Shown here: positions 12,096 through 22,834 of the stretch, piece after piece | Layout: each line of letters starts with the position of its first letter | How positions within the stretch are numbered: the first letter of the stretch is position 1 | From: Antrodiella citrinella | Taxonomy: Eukaryota; Basidiomycota; Agaricomycetes; Polyporales; Steccherinaceae | Reading direction: 5' to 3' | Assembly: GCA_004802725.1 (NCBI GenBank) | Contig: SGPM01000004.1 | Span: forward strand, 186,001 to 250,000 | DNA: 64,000 nt | Made by a program: the position numbers and the translations under genes | The notes under the pieces: model-generated | The model's input: the letters and a program-made list of their open reading frames with translations, nothing else | What the model was told of the DNA's origin: nothing | The model's database searches: none

Positions 12096-13410
12096 ATGAG
12101 TCCCGAACGGCAGTCTGATTCCGCAGACCAAAAGCGAATGCTGCCATGGTTGTGGTCCATGTTCAAGCACTACCTTCGTACCTCGTGGCAACGCTACAGG
12201 AAGCTCCATATCTACGGCAAGGTATGCACGTCTCCTGTCTATCCGGTGTCCTACCAGTTGCTGATGGTCGCTATATCACAGCTCATGATATGGAGTCTGG
12301 CTTTGTTCTACGTAACGCTGGGCGCATTCCTCATCTATGTAGGCGCAGACCGTATCGGTCAAACTATGTACAACTTGGCACATAAGATCAGTCAACTACG
12401 GTTCGGATGGATGATTCTGGGATCAGCCTTGGGTGCGTGAATTGGTTTTCGTGATATACATCTCATGCACTAACATAACTCTACTACTAGTGATTATATC
12501 ATTCCCTCCATGCATAGGACACACCACTATTGTGACTCTATGTGGATTTGCGTACGGGATGAACGGTTTCTTCGTAGCTGCTGGTGGATCTTTAGTGGGC
12601 TCAGCTACTGCGTTCGCTGTTCTTCGCTTCCTGTTCTCACGAAGGCTGCGCAAGTGGTCATCTTCCAGTGAGAAATGGCAAGCCTTGGAGGCTGTAGTGG
12701 TAAGCATTCTCAGATGATATATCACACTCATAACCCGTTAATAACATACTTCCCCTTTGCAGGAAGCCAAGGGACTACCCTTGATTATGCTCATTCGCGC
12801 CTCGCCGTTCCCGCCCTGGGTCTATGCCAATTCTTTATTTGCCGTGAGTGTCCCTATGATGACGCGTTATAGGTCAAAGTCCTCACTGGACTCCTTGCAG
12901 TCAATTCAAGCAGTTGCATTCTGGCAATTTGTGGTGGCCACACTTGTTGTCTTCCCTAAGCTTGCACTGCATGTATTCATTGGCTCTCGTCTCGCTAAGC
13001 TCTCAGACGGTGAAACACGAAGCCACATGGACACTCGTGAGTCGCTCGTTATCGGTTTAAATGGACGCAAGCTCACAGGCCGCATCAGAAACGAAGGTTC
13101 TCAACACCGCTGTGGTTGTCCTCGGGCTCCTCGTTGCAATTCTGACTAGCTGGTACGGCGTATACTCACATTATTATGGCTTCATCGGGCTGACCGTGGA
13201 TCATTATGCAGGATCATTTACCGTTCCATGCAGGCTCACATTCGACATCTTCATGGCATTTCACCAGATATCGACGAACTGGCCGCCGAAGCGGTGGAAG
13301 AAGCTGGTGAAGGGGCACCTTTGCTCAACAATTATTCTGCAGACTCCTTAGACGAAGAGAGAACGATACGGCCTACTGCAAGGTCAAGATCGGTCTCTCC
13401 CCATCCCTAG
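12096..13410 (+). CDS. TVP38: TVP38/TMEM64 family (VTT domain) Golgi membrane protein
   Basis: Multi-pass membrane protein of the SNARE-associated Golgi / VTT (DedA-like) family, about 350 residues. Yeast Tvp38 is in the Golgi; related VTT proteins (TMEM41B, VMP1) are lipid scramblases. After a basic cytosolic N-terminus come LMIWSLALFYVTLGAFLIYV and ISFPPCIGHTTIVTLCGFAY, then the re-entrant-like GFFVAAGGSLVGSATAF. The signature LIMLIRASPFPPWVYANSLFA follows, which is the typical RxxPxxP block. Two more hydrophobic segments (FWQFVVATLVVFPKLALHV and VVVLGLLVAILTSW) precede an acidic cytosolic tail that ends SRSVSPHP. Introns of about 50 bp separate the exons, one inside the VTT core near 12700. 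The start at 12096 is the first ATG of the open frame. Confidence 0.92.
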
Positions 13411-13609
13411 ACTTTTTTCGATATATCTTCTCTCTTGGATGTGTATTTAAATAATCAATTGTACAATATCTTACGGGTACTAGTTTGTGCGGGTATCGTA
13501 GCAGGATAACAAGTAATGGTCCTCCAAAAGAACATGTGTGTCCCGTGAATATTATGAGAAGAACGTCATGTCACCACATAAACCAAGAAAGTACAAGTCG
13601 TCTCGTCCA

Positions 13610-14922
13610 TTAATAGTAGTGCAAGAACAGCAAAGACAGACTAGCACCAATCAAGAACAGCAGAATCCACTTCCTGCTATCCCTCGCCCGTCTCCGAGCC
13701 TCTTTCAGCTGCACGTTCCCCTTCTCCACTGTCGCTGCAGTCGCAATTGCATCGTCATACAGCTTTTCCGTCTGCTCCGTTTGCTTGGTCAAGTGCGTCA
13801 CCAGCTCCATCTGCAGCGTACTAATCTCCATGAGTCGGGATTCTGCTTGCTGCACCGACGCGAGTGTGTCCTGCACGTTCTGCAGGAGATTGGCATTCTC
13901 CGTTTCGAATTGCATGATTTGCGACTCCGTCAGCTCCAGCTCATCGTCGTCGTCCACATCGGTGTAGTCGTCAGCGGGTAGAGAGGATATTTTGGGTGTG
14001 GAGCGGGAGGAGGAAGGGTCGCCTAGAGACGGCGTACCAATCGACGCGGCGAAGCTACTGGCGAGATGGGACGCTCCACCAAGCCAGCTGCCGCCACTGC
14101 TACCGTTCGTCTCGTCGGAGGACGAGGATGGGAGCGGCTCGGTCATGAACATGGCTTCTCGCGCTGCACCAGAGCCCAGTGTTCTGGTCCGTTCGAGCTG
14201 ACGCTTCACTCGTTCCTCTTGCATCTCCTTTAGGGTCTGACTTGCTTCTGTGAGCCGTCGGCTGAGATACCATGTGACACTGGAATGGTGGGCCGCGACG
14301 AAGTCTGAGACAGCAGTGGATTCGTCCTGCCGTAGACGTGCGGGTAGGAAGCGAGTCAACGGGTTAACTTTGCTCGCAACCATTTCGGCGCGTTCTGTGA
14401 ACGAGCAAGCTTTCGTGTAAGTGACACCTCCGAACGACGCAGCGAACACGACATACTCTGCTCAAGTGCTTCCAGATCCTTCACCCTTTCTGAACATCGT
14501 GAGAGTACGACTCTGGCCTGCAAATCGATCTGGTCTCTCTCGTGATCCGTTAGGTGTCGTATGTTCGCCCATGCTTGGTCCGGACCCCCAATATCTATCG
14601 TCCGCGTCTGCTGTCGTAGTAGCGAGGTGTTCCGCGTGTCCACAGCCAAGTACGGCTTTCGTATAGTGGTCAACATACGGGATATTGTCGTGATATGATT
14701 CAACTGAACACGGTACTCAGCGTCCGCATTGTACTGAATCAAACGGTAAGAACGTACCACATTGTATGCTTCAGCGAGATACTCTTTGTTCAGTGGGTCG
14801 CTCTTTCCACGCTGGTTCTCTGCAGCGCGTCCCGAGAGTTTCCTTCTCTTCGCCTCGGGCACATTGCTACGAGCTTCAGTCAGTGTTTGTCGGAACTCCG
14901 TGGTGCGGTCAACAGAAGGCAT
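13610..14922 (-). CDS. UFE1: Syntaxin-18/Ufe1-type Qa-SNARE
   Basis: ER-resident t-SNARE that receives Golgi-derived COPI vesicles. It is about 420 residues long in two exons joined near 14400. The N-terminal domain (MPSVDRTTEFRQTLTEA, then HLTDHERDQIDLQA) matches the syntaxin-18 N-terminal domain family. A Ser/Gly-rich acidic linker follows. The SNARE helix is clear: QIMQFETENANLLQNV, then AESRLMEISTLQMELVTHL and TEQTEKLYDDA, with Q at the zero layer (STLQ). The C-terminus is a single tail anchor (WILLFLIGASLSLLFLHYY) ending at the stop, as expected for a post-translationally inserted SNARE. Confidence 0.93.
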
Positions 14923-15546
14923 GTTTCAGGGCGTGTAGTGTGCGGCGAGATGTGATGGTGTCTATGTACTGGGGGATCGAAACCAGGTCGCAATATACAA
15001 ATAAATGAGGTCGAGGAGCAGACTGAGAATACAAGCAAGTGCTAACTTAGCGGCACTGGCATAACGCACTCGCATGTATTTCTCGGTGCCACGTGGATAA
15101 CGCCGAGCCGAGCGACCGAGTACAAAAGTCGAATATTTTTCGTTTCCTTTGTTTCTCATCCCACAACAACGCTTTACGCCTCCTCGAGACCTTGTATTCA
15201 TTCAGAATTACTCTTCTATCCGGCGTTGGGGTCATTCACGTTGTGGGAGATTACTTTCGTCTTCGTTTGAAGTGAACTGTGTTACTTCCAAACCACGGTT
15301 TGCTATAGTTTTAGACGTACATTCCACTTCGCATGTATCTCCAAGTAATCCTGTAGTTTGAATGCATTCCTATAAATACGCAAAGATCTGCATTCGGTCG
15401 CGAGAACTAAAGGAATAGCACGCTGATGATGCGTCAGAAAATGATATACACAGAAGCTGGGGTGCAAAGACGAAACACGAGGACACAACAATTATACGGA
15501 TACAAGCAGGACGCACAACATTCCCAACACAAATGCTTTTATCCGA
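14923..15546. other. Gene-free stretch between syntaxin and SmG genes
   Basis: About 620 bp between two minus-strand genes. It contains the syntaxin promoter and the SmG 3' region. Open frames in this stretch are short and unlike any protein I know. No repeat or RNA gene was seen. Confidence 0.55.
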
Positions 15547-15918
15547 CTATCGTATCGCTTCCAGGGTCTCCATGGATGTCACGCTGTTCCCTCGAATGAC
15601 CTGGTAAAAAGAAAAGGAAGACAATGAGCCTCAGGATTGTGGAGGATCGCGTGCAGGGAGATCATTCAACGTACAACGGTGCCAATGGGGTGCTTTTGGG
15701 CTGGAGTGGTTTCCTCCAATGCCTCGTCGATGACCAGGTTCAAGAAGAGATCGTAGCCACGCAATATCCCGCTAACCTTGCGACCGCCCTGGAGGTGAAC
15801 GAACAGTTTCTTGTCCATGAACTGTGCATGTGCAGATTGCGATAAGTGCGAGGACTACGGATGAACGAGACGATTGTATGCTGACCTTTTTGAGCTCTGG
15901 CTGGGATGCTTTCGACAT
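15547..15918 (-). CDS. SMX2: Small nuclear ribonucleoprotein G (SmG)
   Basis: Seventy-seven-residue Sm protein, one of seven forming the ring on spliceosomal U1, U2, U4 and U5 snRNAs. Exon 1 gives [11 protein letters not shown]. Exon 2 gives [18 protein letters not shown] then [17 protein letters not shown], the Sm1 motif. The last exon gives [17 protein letters not shown], the Sm2 motif with the RG that contacts RNA. This is full length for SmG. Two introns of roughly 50-60 bp fall at 15840-15880 and 15609-15660. The start is shared in type with other fungal SmG proteins. It is divergent from the RGG-rich gene, so the two may share a promoter region. Confidence 0.95.
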
Positions 15919-16305
15919 GATGTGTGGACGTGAAAGAGATCGTTTGTGGCTGAGAGGCTCGGGGTGGCTCGAAACGGACAAAGAACCACGTGGCTATCAT
16001 CATCCGCTTGAGTAGCGGTTCAGTCTAGAAGTAAACACAAGAAAGGACCTTCCACTCGACCACCACCTTCCCTCTCTCTCCCGACGCTTTCTTCTCTTCC
16101 TCGTCCTCCTCATCGCATTCTTCAGAGAAATATCACACACACACATCTCCCGCTCTATCGCAATCGGGCTCTCCCAGCCTCGCCGTGAGTCTTACACGTT
16201 ATGTTGCATCTACTGCGTCTTTACACGACATATTGCAAACAGTCTTCAAGCTCTAAACCAGCGTCCATCCACTCGTCTATCCACCAACAGATCGCCCCTT
16301 GATCC
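15919..16305. promoter_or_regulatory. Divergent promoter region of SmG and RGG-rich genes
   Basis: About 390 bp between two divergent start codons. On the plus strand, 16045-16130 is strongly pyrimidine-rich (runs of CCTT, CTCTCT, CTTCTCTTCCTCGTCC), as is common ahead of fungal transcription start sites. No TATA box was seen. Promoter function is inferred from position and composition. Confidence 0.5.
16185..16242 (+). other. Probable 5' UTR intron of the RGG-rich gene
   Basis: A 58-bp stretch begins GTGAGTCTTAC and ends TTGCAAACAG, 64 bp ahead of the start codon at 16306. The donor and acceptor match the introns of this window. It would be the only intron of an otherwise uninterrupted gene. 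Confidence 0.45.
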
Positions 16306-18054
16306 ATGGCCTCCTCACCAGCACCCTCCACCGGAACTAATGCATCCATGTGGGCTAGTCAGGCATCGCCGGCTTCACCCGCTGCCAATCGCGGAGGATG
16401 GGGTGCTCAAGGAAGCGCATTCCGCGGCGCCCCCAGAGGCCGCGGTGCACCTCGTGGCGCAGCTCGAGGTGGTGGGCGAGGTGGAAGGACCGCCAGCAGC
16501 TCGAGGGGCGGAGCGCCCGCCCGTAATGAGCCCGCACCCGCAAAACCAAGTGCGGATCAACAGAAAGGGAAGCCCGTTGTCAGAGCTCCGGCCACTCCTG
16601 TGCTCAAACCAGCCCCCACACCTACCGCGAAGACTGCACCTCCGCCTGCTGCCCCTTCAGTTCTCCAACAGCAACCCAGTGCTTCAGGGAAAGGACCTGC
16701 GAAACCGAAACCAGTGTCGCGCAAACCTTCGGAGCAGAAGACTCCGCGCACGAAGGCTCCGTCCATCTCAGAGCCACCGGCTCCCGTACCAATCACTCAC
16801 TCACCCTCATTGAGTACGACCAGCACGAATGCTTCTCGGAATGGTGGACGTCGCAAACGGTCGAACGCGAAACCACCTCCTCAGGCACCTGTCCGGAAGG
16901 CGTCCGTCTCATTGGAACCCCCAACTCGCTCGCGGTTGGATAGGCCTTCACCCATCGTCACCAAGGACGTGCCTCCTCACCTTGCTTCCGCCCCGCCAGA
17001 CATTCCGACCTTCGATATCAAGCATAGTGTCGACGCGCTGGTGGAACGCGTGCGTGCGGTCGCCATGGATAGGCCGAATACTCCGGGTAGCCACATCGAC
17101 TGGGCAGGTGATGACGACGACAGTCTTCCTGATCTCGACGATTGGGGCGTGACCTCGAGCATTGCGGATCCCGCAGGTAGTGAGAACGGAGCATCAAGGA
17201 TAATATCTCCCATTTTGGAGGACACCTTGAAGCCCTTACCCAGTTTAGATGACCATTTCGCTACCGACGATGCGGAGGAGGTATCTGGTCACCTTGGAGA
17301 TGAAGAGGACGCGGAGAGGACCTTCAGGGTAGATGATGAAGCATCTCAATCAGCGGCAATTCTTGGGGTCGAGTCAAGTGCATCCTCGGTGTCGTCCTTG
17401 GCTCCGAACCTTTCTGTGTCGTCCTCCTCTCCTCCGAAGTCCAACGTGAAAGCGCACCCTTCACTCCCGGCGAGGCCTGTGGATGCCTTCGAACCGAAAC
17501 ACAATGCTACTCGATGTCACGATCCAATCATCAAGGACAAGGCAGCTTTGAACGATACGCAGGCGGCGCTGCATGTACACGCCCTCCCCCCTGCTCGGAT
17601 CAACTTAGATGATGCCACTTCCACCTCCACCTCCAAAGATTCTTCGCCCGAGAGAGGATTAGCTGCTTCAATACATGCCATCCCGACGTCTATCTCCGCC
17701 CCCAGTGACATTACGACGCACAACCTCCCGCCTCATCGCACGAACAACTTCAGTCCCTCCCACAGTCGTGCGCATACAGTCGGAGCACGCATACCAGGAC
17801 ATCGTCAGCCTTTCACAGCCCCGACTTCATCGTTCCCGGACTACGTCTCGTCTGACGGCGAGCGACCACGACGAGGTGATCATGCGCACCATGCACGCAC
17901 CCAGTCTACTCCTCCCACAGGTCCAGGTTCACAAACTCATCCTCGTACGCCGCATGCTAGGCCTGTCATCACGGTAGACGCGATATCCAAACTTGCGAGG
18001 ACGTTAGGAAAGACTCCGTTGAGGCGTGAGGCCACTGCGGCTGCGCAGGAGTAA
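16306..18054 (+). CDS. RGG-rich, largely disordered protein of unknown function
   Basis: An uninterrupted frame of 582 codons. I do not recognise a folded domain. Residues about 25-75 form an RGG/RG box (GGWGAQGSAFRGAPRGRG, then GGGRGGRTASSSRGG), which usually binds RNA and is methylated on arginine. Residues 80-220 are Pro/Ala/Lys/Ser-rich. A conserved-looking block near residue 240 combines a short helix (FDIKHSVDALVERVRAVAMD) with an acidic aromatic motif (HIDWAGDDDDSLPDLDDWG). The remainder is Ser/Pro/His-rich, ending in a basic segment (AISKLARTLGKTPLRREAT). The acidic Trp motif could be a short linear interaction motif, for example with a translation or mRNP factor; that is inference. 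Lack of coding introns is unusual in this neighbourhood. Confidence 0.8.
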   Translation: MASSPAPSTGTNASMWASQASPASPAANRGGWGAQGSAFRGAPRGRGAPRGAARGGGRGGRTASSSRGGAPARNEPAPAKPSADQQKGKPVVRAPATPVLKPAPTPTAKTAPPPAAPSVLQQQPSASGKGPAKPKPVSRKPSEQKTPRTKAPSISEPPAPVPITHSPSLSTTSTNASRNGGRRKRSNAKPPPQAPVRKASVSLEPPTRSRLDRPSPIVTKDVPPHLASAPPDIPTFDIKHSVDALVERVRAVAMDRPNTPGSHIDWAGDDDDSLPDLDDWGVTSSIADPAGSENGASRIISPILEDTLKPLPSLDDHFATDDAEEVSGHLGDEEDAERTFRVDDEASQSAAILGVESSASSVSSLAPNLSVSSSSPPKSNVKAHPSLPARPVDAFEPKHNATRCHDPIIKDKAALNDTQAALHVHALPPARINLDDATSTSTSKDSSPERGLAASIHAIPTSISAPSDITTHNLPPHRTNNFSPSHSRAHTVGARIPGHRQPFTAPTSSFPDYVSSDGERPRRGDHAHHARTQSTPPTGPGSQTHPRTPHARPVITVDAISKLARTLGKTPLRREATAAAQE

Positions 18055-18359
18055 AATGGACAATTCACAGCTTTGATTCCAGCGATTTCGTATTGGTTAA
18101 GGTCTCCCCCCTCCCTACTGTATCTTTTTGGTTCCCAATTTGTTCACTAGTTGCTTGCTTGCCCTCCGGACCATTTGTTTTGTGCTTCTTTTGATCTATA
18201 CCCATCTCCTGCTACCACATCTCCCAATCCCTCAGTAAGGAACATATGATGTACTATCTATAATGCGCTGATTGTTCAGGCGGAATCCATTGTGTTGAAG
18301 TTTGCGGATTTATCATCGTGTGGTGTCAGATGCGATTAAAGTCCAAAATCCGTGTCATA
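18055..18359. other. Convergent 3' region
   Basis: About 300 bp between the stop codons of the RGG-rich gene and MDM10. It is T-rich on the plus strand (CCTCCCTACTGTATCTTTTT and similar), consistent with 3' UTRs; no gene seen. Confidence 0.55.
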
Positions 18360-19913
18360 TTATCCTGAGCTGAAGTATGATAATTCTAGCCCTATCGCCT
18401 TGATAGGTTTTGCTCTACTGGATAAGTTAGACACGACGCCAAGGCTGACTAGAACGTTACGAATCCGGCCCTCCCATACGAGGGATATATCCTAAATTCA
18501 CGGCGTAAGCAATCATGCTGGAGTCTCGTTCCATAAAACTCTCTTACCGTGGTAGTAGAAGCTCTCGCTTTCACAACACCCTGAATCTCACCTTCCACTG
18601 GCTCTGAAGGAAGAGCGAACAGTGATGGCGCGGAAGGATCCAAATCCGGATCCTGTAGTGGCTTCGCTTTACTTCGTCTGGTCCACCACTCTGCACCCAC
18701 TGTCCATTCGCTCTCGTAGCTGTAAACGTTGAAGTCGAAACGCGAGCAGAGAGCAAGGTCTTTGGTGACTCGGGCAGCGTAAGCACCCGAAACATGGCCA
18801 AGCATGGGGTTGAAAAGAGCGGTGATAGTTGTAGGTGGTTGTGACAGTGAAGACGGAGCGTGTGATGAGGATGCGCCGGTTGGTAGGTAATACGATGGTG
18901 GTGTGGCGTCGGGGAGAGTTGTAAATCGTATACCCGCAGATACTGCAGATACATCATTAGAAAAGAACGTGTAGTACAGGGAAGAAACACGTACCGCCTG
19001 CGCTCTTCTCCTTCGCGCTAAGATAGAACTCCGCTCCAGCAGATATCCTGCCTTTCAGGCCTCCTTCCATCGCTTCCTCTTCGTCTACTCTCTTCATGCC
19101 TGAGCGTCCCTTCGAGGTAGCAGACTTCCCCTGTTCGTCCGACGATTCTACCGGAGTCCAGAGTTTCCCAAAGTTGTGCAAACATCGAACGCCCCACATG
19201 CCGTCCTCCGCACTCCAAGAATACTCAGTACACCATTTCCCCGTATCGTGTTGCAGACTGAACATCACATTACTGCTAGCCGCACCGCTACCTGCCCTGG
19301 ACAGTTCGGATGATTGCAGGCTCGACATGGGATCTGAGATGGCAGCGACCATTGCTTGGACGGTTGGAGAGACTCGCGTGGAGTAAAGTGCGTCCAATCT
19401 ACCCGTCGGGATATACATACGGCCGTATAGCAGGTAGTCTATAGGTCTATGAAGTCAATGCAGATTCCAGAGTCAATGTTCAATGCACACTTACCCCGAA
19501 TGTCCACCCGCTCACCTGCTAGCCATTCCTCGGGCTTGCCTTCAGGTCGGCGAGGCTGGTCATAGACTTTGAAGCGATCCACCATGTCTTTGACACGTAC
19601 GTCTGAGGAGTTCTTGACGTCCAGGTCGCATGAAGTGAAGATGTACCCCACCGAGCCGTTCAGGGAAGGCAGGGCGTTCATAGCATACGAAGTCTTGAAC
19701 AGCGGGTTCGGGGACTTTGAGATGGAGAAGTGCAGCCCACGAGGAACCTTGAAGTCGAGAATAGCTAAAATACCTTGTTAATATGAGCAAGTAGTGAATA
19801 GGGTATCAAGACGGACCATTGGATGTGCGAGTCAAGTTCGCATAGAGGTTGTCTTCGTTCCACCCGGTGTTCTTATAGTAGCTGCGCAGAACGTATGACG
19901 CAAAGGGATGCAT
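18360..19913 (-). CDS. MDM10: MDM10, mitochondrial outer-membrane beta-barrel of ERMES
   Basis: Beta-barrel protein of the mitochondrial outer membrane, part of the ER-mitochondria encounter structure and of the SAM complex. The N-terminus is diagnostic: [19 protein letters not shown], then [37 protein letters not shown] and [15 protein letters not shown]. Later strands include [38 protein letters not shown] and [13 protein letters not shown]. The last exon, found beyond the longest open frame, gives [18 protein letters not shown] and [13 protein letters not shown] before the stop at 18360; the C-terminal beta-signal fits the GLELSYF pattern. About seven exons. The protein is about 415 residues, normal for Mdm10. 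A polar insert (residues about 195-240) probably forms a loop. Confidence 0.95.
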
Positions 19914-20089
19914 TGTTCTGTTCGACGGGTTATGGTGCTATGATTTCATGTCACTTGTGTCAGTCAAGAGAAACGTTCAAAGGTCGAGGTGAGAGCGTGA
20001 AGCAAGGGTACAGTAGTTATGGGCGCTGGTCGTCCAAGTCTTTGCGCGCCAGTTGTGCGCTGCCTTCTTCCGTCCGACATGGGACACTC

Positions 20090-21181
20090 ATGCAGTCCAT
20101 ATTCCCTTCATCATATCCATCTCTTCCCTTTTTCAAGACACTCTTGATTCAAGGTCCTTGCCATCCCTCCGCGCCGCTCCATCTTTGTCTTTCGCATGCC
20201 GCAATCTCACCAACGAACAACGTACTGCTCATCGCACCCTCAAGAGCGAAGTTGCAGCAAGAACTGAAGGAGTTCAATGAGGACTGGCTAGGCGAACATG
20301 GAAGGCATGGATTCATGGCGCGGTCTGCCACAAGGGTGCAAATGCTGTCCGTACAAACACAGCTTGGCTTCGCGTTAACTCATTCTCGCCCTTGGTTGTG
20401 CCAGGTATCCTCCCACTACGACCCACCTTGCAATGGTTCTAAGTGCTCTTCACGGATCCGACACTGGGGGTAAAGAGTCCTACGTGCCGAAAACTACCTT
20501 CGCCACGCCCCCTTCCCTTGTGATACTCTGCGACCTATCTGCCTATGTGACTGGGAATCCTGAATCTACGTGCGTGGGCCAACCTATGTTGTGTAGCCAC
20601 CACCTGGACAACTTTCCTCCAGGGTTTCCTCCTACCTCCTCCTTGGTACCCAAGCTTTGACGGCCGTTGCAGCTCTGTCAGCCAACTCGTAAGAGGGACT
20701 TAGTCACTATATTTGGACTGCTACGTGACGGCCTATTCTGCGCTTCTCTAGCGGCTCACCTACTTCTTTGGCGATCTTTGACTCCGGTCTGGTCGATCTG
20801 CGGTTGCCTCTTGTCAGGCCTTCGGCCCCGATTTTCTTCGTTAAGATTGAAGAAGGAAGAGAACCACCTCCGCAGAGGACTGAATCTGTTGCATTCCTAG
20901 CCAGCAGATTTTTTGAATGGGTGGGGGTGATCTATGCAGGTACGTCTTCTGTGGTACTCAGTGCCGAAAACAGATTCACACACCTTGTAGTCCAAGGCGA
21001 AGGTTTCAATGAGGAGGCACCACAAAATGTGCCTCCGGAAGACACCGTGCGCACATGTAAACTGCAGCTTAAACGGCCTCAAGGCGACGGTGAGGAGGTC
21101 GCTCTGCATTGGCGGGAGCGTAAGAAGAAGAGTCGAGAAGGGGATGGGTACAGGACGGTCTTTACTTTCGAGTGGTCTTGA
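20090..21181 (+). CDS. Divergent RecA-fold protein, SWSAP1/Shu-complex-like (tentative)
   Basis: Five exons giving about 285 residues: FFKTLLIQGPCHPSAP and NNVLLIAPSRAKLQQEL; then ATRVQMLSRYPPTTTHLAMV; then PPSLVILCDLSAYV; then TVSSYLLLGTQALTAVAALS; then SLAIFDSGLVDLRLPLV and a C-terminus ending GYRTVFTFEWS. The order of beta-strand, degenerate P-loop, a YPPTT-type motif, a Walker B-like strand with an Asp after four hydrophobics, a helix, a further strand and an FTFEW-like end resembles SWSAP1, the RAD51-paralogue partner of SWS1 in homologous recombination. The Walker A position (GPCHPSAP) lacks GK[ST]. Introns of 53, 63 and 51 bp restore one frame throughout. The start is the last ATG before the first strand and is uncertain. 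The assignment is inference from pattern, not a search. It is divergent from MDM10 with a 176-bp gap. Confidence 0.6.
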
Positions 21182-21456
21182 CCGTGTTATCTCCTGGCCC
21201 TACGTATATCATCATCTATTGTCTTGTTATGAATTCTGCGAGCTGCACATATACGACGAGCTCGAGTACTTCCTCGAGTTTATGAATTTCACGCCCGCCG
21301 TAATTACTGAATGAGTAACCCCGAGTTTAGTCGCCGGAAGCGTCTTCCGTGTCCACTATGTCCGCATCACTCAGGCTAGCAGGGTCTCATACCTATACCT
21401 CTGACTTGCTCGTCCGATACGACACATTGTGAATACGACGTTCATAGACGTTGCAG

Positions 21457-22834
21457 ATGGAGTTCTTCAATGATGTTGGTGGTGACGCGTTGAAGCCGAC
21501 GCTATTCGAGCTGGTGGCACAAGAGCAGCTGCGCGACTTGCTTCAACCCGCTCTCAAATATGTTCTTTCGGTAAGTCGACGTAATTTTGGTCAGCATATA
21601 CCCCCTTCTCATGCATTTATCACTTGCAGGTGTTTGCACAACGTCACCCCCGCTATCTATTGCGATTGGTAAACCGACATGAGGAGTTCTACGGCATCCT
21701 AATGTTCTTCGTGGAACGACATTATTTGAAGACATATAGTACGTTTGGTCCGTATTCCTCTACCTTGTCCTTATTCACACTGTTTCCAGATGCTTCCTTT
21801 GCAGAAAACTTCTACGGGTTGAAGAGAAGGAGGAGACCACTGTTTGCGACAGAGCGCGCTGCCGCTGCTGTTGGAGGAATTCCTATACAGGAAAAGCTCA
21901 GAAGCAGGGAGATCACGAGGTCGCTTATGTTCTTGGTACGTGTCGCTGGGATTATTCGGTTCGTACTTTGTGCTCATCATACTCAGGTAGGACTTCCGTA
22001 CCTGCGAGCAAAGGCTCACGATTACTTCGAGGACTTGGGTGGCGGTCTCGACCCCGAGATGGCCAACGCTGGCAATGAACGACACGTTCTTGCATTGACT
22101 GACCAGGTACGAGATACATTTACGTGTACGGTACCGTCAAAAGCTGATGTTCACGGGAAAAGACATGGAAAGGCCTGCTGCGTCGCTGTTACAAGACCGC
22201 ATACCCATGGCTGAATACAACGTTCGAAATCTGGCTGATGATATGCAACGTCGCGTATCTTTTCGAACGGACTCCATATTATCGACCGTGGCTGTCGTGG
22301 ATTGGCGTAGACCTTCGCCGATTGGGTGTGGAAGACATGGTAGGACGCCTAGTTGCTTCAGTGTGCATATGGTCCTGAATAAATCAATAGCGGGCAGCTC
22401 AGACTGCTCTCCGACGACCACCGGGAGACAGCCCTCAGGGACTCCGTTCCAAGCTCGGACGCCTTTTGGTACAGTCACCCCGGCTTCTACTTGACAGCCT
22501 CAAGGTCCTGCTCCCTACTGCGATCTTCTTCGTCAAGTTCTTGGAATGGTGGTACTCTCCGTCATCACCGGCCCGTGCGCTTTCTGCATCTCCGCTGGGT
22601 CCTGCGGTTCCGCCGCCTCGCCTTCTACCGCCACATCCGCAAGGCCTGCGCATCGACGATCTGAAATACGGCGAATGCCCGCTGTGCCGCGCTCCGATTT
22701 CTAATGCCACAGCACTGCCGTCTGGCTACGTGTTTTGCTATCGGTGCGCGTACGCCTACACGCAAAAACACGGCAAATGTCCGGTCACACTACTCCCCTC
22801 TCGTGTTTGGCAACTGAGGAAGATACTCGTGTGA
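21457..22834 (+). CDS. PEX12: PEX12, peroxisomal RING-type ubiquitin-ligase subunit
   Basis: Integral peroxisomal membrane protein that forms, with Pex2 and Pex10, the retrotranslocation channel and ligase complex for recycling Pex5. It starts MEFFNDVGGDALKPTLFELV, followed by QHPRY-like AQRHPRYLLRLVNRHEEFY. Later come FAENFYGLKRRR, LPYLRAKAHDYFEDLGGG, RCYKTAYPWLNTTFEIWLM and YRPWLSWIGVDLRRL. The C-terminus is the family's reduced RING: ECPLCRAPISNATALPSGYVF, then CYRCAYAYTQKHGKCPVTLLP. This has only five cysteines, as usual for Pex12, which binds a single zinc. About 360 residues in seven or so exons. An in-frame TTG six bases upstream is not a likely start. Confidence 0.94.
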
